Assembly (NCBI GenBank): GCA_045565285.1 | Contig: JBJLFR010000021.1 | Span: forward strand, 1 to 64,000 | Source: CACIIZ01 sp045565285 | GTDB lineage: Bacteria; Pseudomonadota; Alphaproteobacteria; Rhodobacterales; Rhodobacteraceae | Reading direction: 5' to 3' | DNA: 64,000 bases | Shown here: piece by piece, positions 46,668-55,161 of the stretch | Layout: every line of letters begins with the position of its first letter | How positions within the stretch are numbered: position 1 is the first letter of the stretch | Notes under the pieces: generated by a model | Databases searched by the model: none | Told to the model about the DNA's origin: nothing | The model's input: the letters and a program-made list of their open reading frames with translations, nothing else | Program-made: the position numbers and the translations under genes

Positions 46668-47508
46668 AGAAAAATATACTTGGCAAAAGGAAAATATAGA
46701 AGATTTACCACCTATTAATTTTTTTCAAATTTTAATTGGTTTATTAAGGCTAACATGTTTTCTACCAGTAACAATTTTTATTGTAGTATTATTTTTATTA
46801 TCTAAAGCTATTTTTAAGCCTTTAAATTTGAATTATCCAATTTTTTTAATAAGAAAATCATGGTCACTTTTTATTTTACGATTGTTTGGCTTAAAGTTGG
46901 AAGTTGTTGGCAAGCTGTCTTACACTTCTACAATATTTGTAAGCAATCACATTTCATGGACAGATATTTTAGTTATACAAAGTATAATAGATATTATATT
47001 TATTGCAAAATCAGATGTTAAAAAGATGCCTGGTTTAGGATTTCTTGCAAGTATTGCAAATACTGTTTTTATTGACAGAAATCCTCAAAAAATTTCAAAA
47101 GATTCTAATATTTTGAGAAAAATTATTAAAAAAGGTGAATTAATTTGTTTTTTTCCTGAAGGTACTAGTACTGATGGGCTCCGAGTATTAAAATTTAAAT
47201 CTGGATTTTTTCAATTATTATTTGATAGTAATAATGTCGAGAATCGACAGTTTAAGAAAGTTCAACCTATTTCTCTTATTTATAAAGTTAATAATAAAAA
47301 TTTATCCAAAGATTTTTATGGGTGGTGGGGAGATATGAGTATTATTTCACATATTACAAAAATTTTATGCCTATCTACTGGTTCAGTAGTTATAAAATTC
47401 CATGAACCTTTAGATAGCAGAGAGTTTAATAATAGGAAAGATATAGCATTAGCTGCCGAAAATATAATTGCAAAAGAGATTTCATTTCAATTATCAACTA
47501 TAAATTAA
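46654..47508 (+). CDS. olsA: OlsA/PlsC-type acyltransferase
   Basis: 1-acyl-sn-glycerol-3-phosphate acyltransferase family, 284 residues, with one N-terminal membrane helix (residues about 25-47). The catalytic motif is SNHISWTDIL (H-x4-D), and the substrate motif is FFPEGTSTDG. Following olsB with a 14-base overlap, it most likely acylates lyso-ornithine lipid, though it could serve phosphatidic acid synthesis. It meets eno tail to tail with a 4-base overlap. Confidence 0.85.
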   Translation: MKNHEEKYTWQKENIEDLPPINFFQILIGLLRLTCFLPVTIFIVVLFLLSKAIFKPLNLNYPIFLIRKSWSLFILRLFGLKLEVVGKLSYTSTIFVSNHISWTDILVIQSIIDIIFIAKSDVKKMPGLGFLASIANTVFIDRNPQKISKDSNILRKIIKKGELICFFPEGTSTDGLRVLKFKSGFFQLLFDSNNVENRQFKKVQPISLIYKVNNKNLSKDFYGWWGDMSIISHITKILCLSTGSVVIKFHEPLDSREFNNRKDIALAAENIIAKEISFQLSTIN

Positions 47509-48788
47509 TTACTATATCTAGCTAAATCTTTAGAGATATAACAGTTTTCTCCAAGTTCTTGTTCTATCCTTATTAGTTGGTTATATTTGGCAATCCTATC
47601 AGTTCTACTAAGAGAACCAGTTTTAATTTGTCCAACCTCTGTAGCAACTGATAGATCTGAAATTGAAACATCTTCAGTTTCGCCTGATCTATGAGAAAAA
47701 ATTTGGAGAAAATTATTTTCTTTAGCTATTTTAATTACTTTAAGAGTTTCCGATAGAGTTCCAATTTGATTGTATTTTATAAGTATAGCATTTCCAGCAT
47801 TATCATTTATACCCTTTATTAATCTGTCTGGGTTAGTAGCAAATAAATCATCACCTACTAATTGACATTTTTTTCCTAGCTCAATGGAGATTTCTTTCCA
47901 TCCTTCCCAATCATCTTCAGACATTCCGTCCTCAATTGAAATTATAGGATATTTTTCTACTAATGTTTTTAAAAAATCAACTTTTTCTTTTAAATTTAAT
48001 TTAAGTTTTTCTCCATCCATAAAATAATATTTATCTTTAAAATATTCACTTGAGGCACAATCTAATGCTAATAAAAAATCTCTACCTGGTTTATAACCAG
48101 ATTTTTCAATTGCCATTAAAATCAGGTCAAGAGCTGTATTTGTATTTGATAACGGTGGAGCAAAACCACCTTCATCACCAACTGCAGTAATAAAGTTTTT
48201 TTTATATAATATATCTTTAAGAGTATGAAAAACTTCACACCCCATTTGAATTGCTTTAAAAATTGAATTAGCAGAAATTGGAATTATCATAAATTCTTGT
48301 ATATCTAGATTATTATTTGCATGCATACCGCCATTTAAGATATTCATCATGGGCATTGGTAACTTGAACTTAGTTTTGTTAGAGAAAATATTACGATATA
48401 GGGGTTTTTTATTAAATGATGAACTAGCTTGAGCAACTGCAATAGAAACTCCTAAAATAGCGTTAGCACCTAGATTTGATTTATTATGAGTCCCATCAGC
48501 TTCAATCATAGATTGATCAATTAGTAGCTGGTCATTTACATTTTTCCCAATTAATAATGAATTTATTTCATTATTTACTGCACTTACAGCTTTAGAAACG
48601 CCTTTGCCATGAAATCTTTCTAAATTATTATCCCTTAACTCTAGAGCTTCGTGTTTTCCAGTCGATGCACCAGAAGGGACTGATGCCCTTCCAAAATCAC
48701 CGCTCTTTAAATAAACATCAACTTCTAGTGTTGGATTACCTCTACTATCAATTATTTCTCGTGCATTTAATTTTTTAATTATGCTCAT
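47505..48788 (-). CDS. eno: Enolase
   Basis: Phosphopyruvate hydratase of glycolysis, 427 residues. N-terminal AREIIDSRGNPTLEVDV, catalytic GDEGGFAPPL, SIEDGMSEDDW, QLVGDDLFATN, IKYNQIGTLSE and SHRSGETED are all present, including metal-ligand Asp/Glu residues and the active-site Lys. The start overlaps the mazG 3' end by 14 bases. Confidence 0.96.
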   Translation of the reverse strand: MSIIKKLNAREIIDSRGNPTLEVDVYLKSGDFGRASVPSGASTGKHEALELRDNNLERFHGKGVSKAVSAVNNEINSLLIGKNVNDQLLIDQSMIEADGTHNKSNLGANAILGVSIAVAQASSSFNKKPLYRNIFSNKTKFKLPMPMMNILNGGMHANNNLDIQEFMIIPISANSIFKAIQMGCEVFHTLKDILYKKNFITAVGDEGGFAPPLSNTNTALDLILMAIEKSGYKPGRDFLLALDCASSEYFKDKYYFMDGEKLKLNLKEKVDFLKTLVEKYPIISIEDGMSEDDWEGWKEISIELGKKCQLVGDDLFATNPDRLIKGINDNAGNAILIKYNQIGTLSETLKVIKIAKENNFLQIFSHRSGETEDVSISDLSVATEVGQIKTGSLSRTDRIAKYNQLIRIEQELGENCYISKDLARYSN

Positions 48789-49590
48789 TTTTAACTTTCG
48801 ACTTTGTTAGTTGCCATAATTTATGCTCTTGTTCTTTTGTTAAAGGAATTTCTTTTTTTTCTTTAAGCGAAAAATAGACTGTACTTCTTTTTGCAAATTT
48901 TTTATTGGCTTCATGAATGCAATGTTCTGGGTCAAAATTTAATAATCTTGTCAAATTAATTAATGAAAAAAACAAATCCCCTATTTCTTCTTTTTTTTCA
49001 TTATATTTTATATTTTTTAAAGCCTCTTTAACTTCTTTTGTTTCTTCTTCAATCTTTAAAATAACTTGCTTAATATTCGAAAAATCAAGTCCAAGTGTAC
49101 TAGCTGTTTTTTGTAATTTAATTGCTTGATTTATAGGTGGCATAAATTTATTGAATTTAGCAAATGGAGAAGCTTTTTCTCCTTTCTCCTTTCTTTCCTT
49201 TCTTTTGATTTCCTCCCAAAAAATTTTTTGTTCCTTAATACTTTTTTTTTCTTTATTTTCACCAAAAATATGTGGATGTCGTCTAATCATTTTTTTTGAA
49301 GCCTTATCGACTACTTCTTCAAAGTTAAATTGTTTTTTTTCATTAGCAATTTGGCTTTGAAATATAACTTGAAGTAGGAGATCTCCAAGTTCGTCTATTA
49401 TATTTTCATTATTTTCAGACTCTATAGCTTCAACTAATTCATAAGCTTCCTCTATTATATGAGAACTTAAGGTCTTTGCAGTTTGCTTAATATCCCACTC
49501 ACATCCCTTTTTAGGATCTCTTAAATGGTTTATAATATTTAAAAGGTCTTTTAAAGAATGGGTTCTTTCTATTTTTAAAGATTTGTTCAT
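48775..49590 (-). CDS. mazG: Nucleoside triphosphate pyrophosphohydrolase MazG
   Basis: House-cleaning NTP pyrophosphatase, 271 residues with the two MazG domains. The first has LRDPKKGCEWDIKQT and the EExxE metal site HIIEEAYELVEAIES with the downstream DELGDLLLQV. The second has EEETKEVKEAL and EEIGDLFFSL. I take the ATG at 49590, one codon after the TTG that opens the frame. Coupled to eno. Confidence 0.93.
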   Translation of the reverse strand: MNKSLKIERTHSLKDLLNIINHLRDPKKGCEWDIKQTAKTLSSHIIEEAYELVEAIESENNENIIDELGDLLLQVIFQSQIANEKKQFNFEEVVDKASKKMIRRHPHIFGENKEKKSIKEQKIFWEEIKRKERKEKGEKASPFAKFNKFMPPINQAIKLQKTASTLGLDFSNIKQVILKIEEETKEVKEALKNIKYNEKKEEIGDLFFSLINLTRLLNFDPEHCIHEANKKFAKRSTVYFSLKEKKEIPLTKEQEHKLWQLTKSKVKNEHN

Positions 49591-49638
49591 CAATAAGTTA
49601 AATTTTTAAGATTTTTATTAATCAGTTTATTTTTATAA

Positions 49639-50142
49639 TTAGCCATCGCCACGAAATGGAGCAACATATTGTAATGCCATATCCCATGGAAAAAAAATCC
49701 AAGTATCTTTACTGACTTCTGTTATAAATGTATCTACAACTTTACGGCCATTTGGTTTTGCATAAACTGACGCATAATGGGCTTTTGGATACATTTCTTT
49801 AACCAATTGCATAGTTTTTCCACTGTCGACCAAATCATCAATAATTACAATTCCCAAACCATCAGAGATTAAATTTGCATTTGGATGTTTTAGAATTTTT
49901 GCTTCAGACTGATTTTTATGATCATAAGATTTGATGGAGATTGTTTCTACAAGTCTTATATCTAATTCTCTTGCTATGATCATTGCGGGCACCATTCCAC
50001 CTCGTGTGATTGCAATCAATCCTCGCCAGTGACCATTTTCAGGTCCTTTATTTTCTAATCGCCATGCGAGTGCACGACTATCTCTATGGATTTGATCCCA
50101 TGAGACGTGAAAACCTTTTTCATAGGGCAGCTTATCTTTCAA
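49639..50142 (-). CDS. gpt: Xanthine-guanine phosphoribosyltransferase
   Basis: Purine salvage phosphoribosyltransferase, 167 residues. WRGLIAITRGGMVPA (base and pyrophosphate contacts) and the PRPP-binding loop IVIIDDLVDSGKTM are characteristic, and WDMALQYVAPFRG closes the protein. It overlaps the fabI 3' end by 4 bases on the same strand. Confidence 0.93.
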   Translation of the reverse strand: MKDKLPYEKGFHVSWDQIHRDSRALAWRLENKGPENGHWRGLIAITRGGMVPAMIIARELDIRLVETISIKSYDHKNQSEAKILKHPNANLISDGLGIVIIDDLVDSGKTMQLVKEMYPKAHYASVYAKPNGRKVVDTFITEVSKDTWIFFPWDMALQYVAPFRGDG

Positions 50143-50969
50143 TGCTCATTTTCCTTTCTTCCTGTTACTACATCAATATCAGGGGCATCTTCTGCTTTCA
50201 TGCCTATAACGTGGTAGCCAGCATCTACATGTAAATTTTCACCTGTAACACCAGATGACATTTCCGATAATAAAAAAAGTGCTGCTTTACCAACTTCATT
50301 TTGCGTTACATTTCTTTTTAACGGAGAGTTTAACTCGTTCCATTTCATAATATATCTGAAATCTCCTATTCCTGATGAAGCAAGTGTCTTTATAGTACCA
50401 GCTGATAAAGAATTAACCCTTATTTTTTTTTTTCCTAAATCCACTGCTAAATATCTTACTGAAGACTCAAGTGCTGCTTTAGCAACTCCCATCACATTAT
50501 AATGTGGAAGTACTTTTTCTGAACCATAGTAAGTTAAAGTAAGAATTGAACCACCTTTGTTTAGCATTATTTCAGCATTTTTAGCAACTTCAGTTAAGGA
50601 AAAAGTGGATATGGCAAGTGTATTTGTAAAGTTTTCCTTACTAGTCTCAATATATCGTCCTCTTAATTCCTCTTTATTAGAAAATCCAATTGCATGTACT
50701 AAGAAATCAAAACTATCCCAATGTTCTTTTAATTTTTTAAAAGTTTGGTCAATAGATTTAGGATCACTAACATCGCATTCAATTAATATATCGCTATCTA
50801 TGCCTTGAGCTAATGGTTGCAATCTTTTTAACAAAGAATCAGATTGATAGGTAAATGCAAGTTCAGCTCCAGCTAGGCTACAAGTTTCTGCTATACCCCA
50901 AGCAATAGATTTATTATTTGCTACGCCCATAATAAGGCCTCTTTTATCTTTTAATAAATTTTCAAACAT
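50139..50969 (-). CDS. fabI: Enoyl-ACP reductase FabI
   Basis: NADH-dependent enoyl-acyl-carrier-protein reductase of fatty-acid synthesis, 276 residues. Short-chain-dehydrogenase fold with GLIMGVANNKSIAWGIA (cofactor loop), LVHAIGFSNKEEL, and the FabI catalytic Tyr-x6-Lys as YNVMGVAKAALE. LSAGTIKTLASSGI is typical. It is divergent from pdxH, an arrangement seen in alphaproteobacteria. Confidence 0.95.
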   Translation of the reverse strand: MFENLLKDKRGLIMGVANNKSIAWGIAETCSLAGAELAFTYQSDSLLKRLQPLAQGIDSDILIECDVSDPKSIDQTFKKLKEHWDSFDFLVHAIGFSNKEELRGRYIETSKENFTNTLAISTFSLTEVAKNAEIMLNKGGSILTLTYYGSEKVLPHYNVMGVAKAALESSVRYLAVDLGKKKIRVNSLSAGTIKTLASSGIGDFRYIMKWNELNSPLKRNVTQNEVGKAALFLLSEMSSGVTGENLHVDAGYHVIGMKAEDAPDIDVVTGRKENEH

Positions 50970-51094
50970 TATTATTCCAAGTAGTTAGTTCTAGAAAAAT
51001 TAATCCTTTTAATAAAATTATCCATAATTATATCATGTTGTATATTTATATGAATTTTATTTTTTTATCAAAGATAATATTTAATGGAGATGTT

Positions 51095-51676
51095 ATGGAT
51101 AAAAACCCTATTGTAAAGATTATAGACTGGTATAATGAAGCAAAAAAAACAGAGATCAATGATCCTGATGCTATAACACTTGCAACAGTTGATGATACTG
51201 GTTTTCCAAATGTAAGAACAGTCTTACTTAGAAAAATTGATACGGATTCATTTGTTTTTTTTACAAATTATTATTCACAGAAAGGAAGGGAAATAGAGCA
51301 TAATAATAAGATCGCCTTTTCTTTTCATTGGAAGACTTTGGCAAGACAAGTACGAATCAGGGGTATAGCAGAAAAAGAAAATAGTAAAGTTGCCGACGAT
51401 TATTATAATTCAAGGGCATTAGGTTCTCGAATTGGAGCATGGGCTTCAAAACAAAGTTCAGTACTGAAAAATAGAGAGGAACTTCTTGAAAGAATTACCT
51501 TTATGGAAAATAAATTCAAATCTAATCCTCCTAGACCAGATTTTTGGGGTGGGATAAGAATACGTCCGTTGTCTATAGAATTTTGGAAGGAAGGTGAATT
51601 TCGACTGCATGAAAGAGAACTATGGAAAAGATTAGAATTAAATCAAGAGTGGTCTATTCAAAAGTTGTACCCATGA
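51095..51676 (+). CDS. pdxH: Pyridoxamine 5'-phosphate oxidase
   Basis: FMN-dependent oxidase forming pyridoxal 5'-phosphate, 193 residues from the ATG at 51095. The frame opens upstream at 51035, but the GGAGATGTT site just before 51095 and family length favour the internal start. Core motifs are DPDAITLATVDDTGFPNVRTVLL, FFTNYYSQKGREI, RQVRIRG, SRIGAWASKQS and RLHERELWKR with the catalytic-site Arg and His. Works with PdxA at 10.8 kb. Confidence 0.95.
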   Translation: MDKNPIVKIIDWYNEAKKTEINDPDAITLATVDDTGFPNVRTVLLRKIDTDSFVFFTNYYSQKGREIEHNNKIAFSFHWKTLARQVRIRGIAEKENSKVADDYYNSRALGSRIGAWASKQSSVLKNREELLERITFMENKFKSNPPRPDFWGGIRIRPLSIEFWKEGEFRLHERELWKRLELNQEWSIQKLYP

Positions 51677-51782
51677 ATTTAATATTTAATGAGTAGTTTT
51701 TAATTCTAAAACATTTGCTTATTTCTTATTTTTTCATTACTATTTAAATGGTTCAAGATATTTATATAGGGATTCTTGGACG

Positions 51783-52295
51783 ATGGGTAAAGTTTACGGC
51801 CATGTAAAATGGTTTGATATAGATAAAGGCTTTGGCTTCCTTATTGTTGAGGATGATGGAGGTGATGTCCTCCTGCATTCTAACGTTTTAAAAAATTTCG
51901 GTAGGACTTCAGTATCTGAAGGAACAAAACTTGAGTTTGAATTTCAGAAAACTGATAAAGGAAGACAAGTATCAATAATTCATAACATATTCAATTCTAA
52001 CAATATAGTAAATCCTGATAAGAATGAAATTTTAGTAGAGACAAAAAATACAATTAATTTTTTTCCTGCGAGAGTAAAATGGTTTAATAAATCTAAAGGT
52101 TTTGGTTTTGCTAACATTTTTAGATCTAATGAAGATATTTTTTTACATATAGAGATTTTAAAAAAATCTGGATTATCTGATTTAGAAACAGGTGAAGCAA
52201 TAGTTATATCTGTAGCCGAAAGTACTCGTGGAAAAATGGCAGATACTATTTTAACGTGGGATGATGAAAGTTTTTTTGAAGAAAAAGAGAAATGA
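51783..52295 (+). CDS. Double cold-shock-domain protein
   Basis: A 170-residue protein with two cold-shock domains. The first has GHVKWFDIDKGFGFL (RNP1) and GDVLLHSNVL (RNP2). The second has ARVKWFNKSKGFGFAN and EDIFLHIEIL. A linker of about 25 residues connects them. Two-domain CSPs of this size are common in alphaproteobacteria and bind single-stranded nucleic acid, acting as RNA chaperones. Confidence 0.92.
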   Translation: MGKVYGHVKWFDIDKGFGFLIVEDDGGDVLLHSNVLKNFGRTSVSEGTKLEFEFQKTDKGRQVSIIHNIFNSNNIVNPDKNEILVETKNTINFFPARVKWFNKSKGFGFANIFRSNEDIFLHIEILKKSGLSDLETGEAIVISVAESTRGKMADTILTWDDESFFEEKEK

Positions 52296-52409
52296 TAGAA
52301 TTATAAAATTATTATATTATAATAAATTTAATTTTTAGAATAAACATGGAATTTAAAAAATTAAAAAAAAGCTTTTCATTCTGGTATTAAAATAATAATA
52401 ACGTTTCAA

Positions 52410-52486
<77 letters not shown>

Positions 52487-52578
52487 TTATAAAAGTTAAT
52501 ATCTTTAGGAATAATTCCTAATATTTTTAAATATAAATAAATTAAAAGAATATTTTAAACAATAATTTCTTAATATTG

Positions 52579-52830
52579 TTAATTTACTTCAACCATACTC
52601 ATAACAGTTTTACATGAATCTATATTTTCTACTTCCATACCCATGTCGTGCCCATTTTGACATTCTGTAGATAGCAAGTTAATTTTATTCTTTGTTTCAT
52701 TAGTGAGATTGGTTGTTTCTAAAAAGTTCATGACTTTAGTATTAAAGGCTGCCATTTCTGAACAGCCAGATGCTAAAATTTGAGTACTCATGAGAGTTAA
52801 AGAAAATATTAAAATTAAACCTGATTTCAT
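52579..52830 (-). CDS. Small exported cysteine-containing protein
   Basis: An 83-residue protein with a signal peptide (residues 1-20, cleavage near ILASG). Three cysteines (SGCSEM, STECQNG, DSCKTV) lie in a helical mature part. An AGAGG ribosome-binding site lies 9 bases before the ATG. No family recognised. Confidence 0.6.
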   Translation of the reverse strand: MKSGLILIFSLTLMSTQILASGCSEMAAFNTKVMNFLETTNLTNETKNKINLLSTECQNGHDMGMEVENIDSCKTVMSMVEVN

Positions 52831-52958
52831 TTTTTTACCTCTTTAGTTGTGTTATGTTTAAATGTTATTTTTTTTTTAATTTAAAATGCGATAAAATGTC
52901 CATTCTATTTTTTATTCACAAATATTTATACATGAATTAAAAGTTACTTTATATTTTA

Positions 52959-53918
52959 ATGTCAAAAAATATTGATTTACTAGTTATCGGTTCAGGAATT
53001 TCAGGTTTAACAGCTGGCTTGGAAGCAAAGAAACATTTTTCTAATGTATTAATTATTGATAAAGGTTTTCATACTGGTGGAAGAATATGTTCTAAAAATC
53101 TAAAAAACTGCTATTTCAACCATGGGGCTCCATTTATAAATCGTAGTAAAATAAAAAAAAGTTTTTCTTTTTATAATTTATTATATCAAAATAATAGCAT
53201 TTCAAAAACTGTAATTAGAGATATTCATAATAAACCCCAATTGGTTTATTATACAAATCCAACAATGAGAATGTTTTTTGAAGAATTAAAAAATAAAATA
53301 ACCATAAAACAAAAAGTAAAGGCATTAAATATTTTTAGAGATGGGAATTTCTATGTAGTAATTTGTAATGATAATAATACGATAGTTTCAAAAAAAGTAA
53401 TCTTATCTGTTCCTGCCCCTCAAGCATCTGATTTGATAAAAGATATTGAACCTAAAATGTCTCAAGACATAAATAAAATAAAATTTTCTAAATGTTTGAC
53501 GGTTTTATTGAGCTTTGATCGTAAAGTTATTTTACCAACTTTCTCTTTTTTTGAAGATGGAACTGGGGATTTAAGTTCGTTATTTTATAATATAAATTTT
53601 AATAACAATCCAAATTATTCACTAGTGGTAAGAATGTCTAACAAATGGAGTGAATTTAATTTTGAATATTCCAATGAGCAAATTATAAATAAGTGTCTAT
53701 TAGAACTATTTAAAAAAAACGCTCATTTAAAAAACTATAATATTAACAAAACTTATTGTCATAAATGGCGTTACTCACAAGTCCTTAATAGCTTGGCACC
53801 TTCTATAGCCACTGTAAACAAAAATAAATCATTTGGTGTTGCTGGTGATTGGACAATTGGTCCAACAGTAGAAGATGCATTTATTTCAGGAGAGAAAGTA
53901 ATAAAATGTCTTCTATAA
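52959..53918 (+). CDS. FAD-dependent amine-oxidase-like protein
   Basis: Flavoprotein of 319 residues with N-terminal dinucleotide-binding GSGISGLTAGLEAKK (residues 11-25), the FAD-contact IDKGFHTGGRICS, and a C-terminal FAD segment FGVAGDWTIGPTVEDAFISG. It resembles renalase-like amine oxidases. Its 3' end overlaps that of the convergent photolyase-like gene by 6 bases. Both are flavoproteins and a functional link is plausible but unproven. Confidence 0.82.
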   Translation: MSKNIDLLVIGSGISGLTAGLEAKKHFSNVLIIDKGFHTGGRICSKNLKNCYFNHGAPFINRSKIKKSFSFYNLLYQNNSISKTVIRDIHNKPQLVYYTNPTMRMFFEELKNKITIKQKVKALNIFRDGNFYVVICNDNNTIVSKKVILSVPAPQASDLIKDIEPKMSQDINKIKFSKCLTVLLSFDRKVILPTFSFFEDGTGDLSSLFYNINFNNNPNYSLVVRMSNKWSEFNFEYSNEQIINKCLLELFKKNAHLKNYNINKTYCHKWRYSQVLNSLAPSIATVNKNKSFGVAGDWTIGPTVEDAFISGEKVIKCLL

Positions 53919-55055
53919 ATAATTTGATTGGATTTCATCTAAAATATTAGGAATATTCTTTTTAAAATTAAAAAAACCTTTTAAACAATATTTCCAAGAA
54001 TAAAGATCAATCTCTCTATAGAGGAAATTAGTTTTTAAATTGGTCTCTTTGCTCAATTGAGAAATAAAATCTAAATTTTCTCCAATATTTGGGTATATGA
54101 TATCAATACCTTTAAGTTTATTAATTTCTTGTTTAAAATTTTTGCTAGATAATAACTGAGAATTTGGAAGATATTTATTAATATCGCTCATTATTTCTTT
54201 TTTAAAATCAAAGACATTTTTACTTATTTGAATTTTTCTATCCTTTTTATCCAAAAAAATGAAAAAAATTTTATTATAATCTTTTAGTAATTGTAATCGA
54301 TCAAAGATAAAAAGATCTGTATCAAAGATAACTAAATCAGAATATTTTTTATAATTATGGTGCATGGGCAATTTTTCAATTTCAGGTATAAAATTATCAA
54401 TTTTTGGTAAAGCAGTGTTAATTAATGTAATATTAGAATATCGATTATTTGTATATTTTTCTATATTTTTTGTATTAGCTAAATAATTTTTACCTTTAGT
54501 TTGCAGTCCGGCAACCCATTTCCAACTTAAAGTATTAGAAGATGCATCTCCATCTTTTAAATGCTCTAAAAAAAATTTGGCTCCTAATTGCCAAGGAAGT
54601 TTAAGTGTAAATATCCATATGCTAGCAAACCACATCCTAGTATGATTATGGAGGTAATTAAATTTTTTTAGTTCATAAACCCAATCATTAAAACAAGAAA
54701 TTTCTGTTTTAGCATTAATTGCATTTTCATAGGTAACTTTATTAAATTGAATAGTATTCAAATCATAAAGAAAATTACTCCATACAGTGGGCCTAATTTC
54801 CAACCAACCTTTCCAATAGATCCTCCAAAAAACTTCTTGAATAAATTTTTCAACTTTTGAATAAGGATGCTTTTTAAGAACATCATTAATTAAGTTATAT
54901 TCTAGCAAAATTCTATGGCTTAAAAATGGCGACAGGCAAGAAACATTATTCCTTTTATTAGTTCCGAAATCATAATTTCTGAGTTGGTTGTATTTGAGTA
55001 TATTTTCTTTAATAAAAAAATAACTTTGTTTTTTTGCTTGTTCATAGATATTCAT
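53913..55055 (-). CDS. Photolyase/cryptochrome-like protein with FAD domain first
   Basis: A 380-residue protein. Residues about 1-220 match the photolyase FAD-binding domain: CLSPFLSHRIL, EKFIQEVFWRIYWKGWLE, LHNHTRMWFASIWIF, DGDASSNTLSWKWVAGLQ. The usual N-terminal Rossmann domain is absent. Instead the last 150 residues (from DLVIFDTDLFIFDR to FLYREIDLYSWKYCLKGFFNFKK) look like an alpha/beta photolyase-type domain. This family, annotated as FAD-binding photolyase-like, is known in alphaproteobacteria but not functionally defined. It may repair DNA or sense light. Convergent with the amine-oxidase-like gene. Confidence 0.75.
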   Translation of the reverse strand: MNIYEQAKKQSYFFIKENILKYNQLRNYDFGTNKRNNVSCLSPFLSHRILLEYNLINDVLKKHPYSKVEKFIQEVFWRIYWKGWLEIRPTVWSNFLYDLNTIQFNKVTYENAINAKTEISCFNDWVYELKKFNYLHNHTRMWFASIWIFTLKLPWQLGAKFFLEHLKDGDASSNTLSWKWVAGLQTKGKNYLANTKNIEKYTNNRYSNITLINTALPKIDNFIPEIEKLPMHHNYKKYSDLVIFDTDLFIFDRLQLLKDYNKIFFIFLDKKDRKIQISKNVFDFKKEIMSDINKYLPNSQLLSSKNFKQEINKLKGIDIIYPNIGENLDFISQLSKETNLKTNFLYREIDLYSWKYCLKGFFNFKKNIPNILDEIQSNYL

Positions 55056-55161
55056 AGTTTGACTTGCTTTGAAATTAATATATTTAATCTGAAGAATTAA
55101 ATTAATTATTGAATAAATATAGATTAATTTAAAAAAATCGAGAATTTAAGTTGGGTTTATA

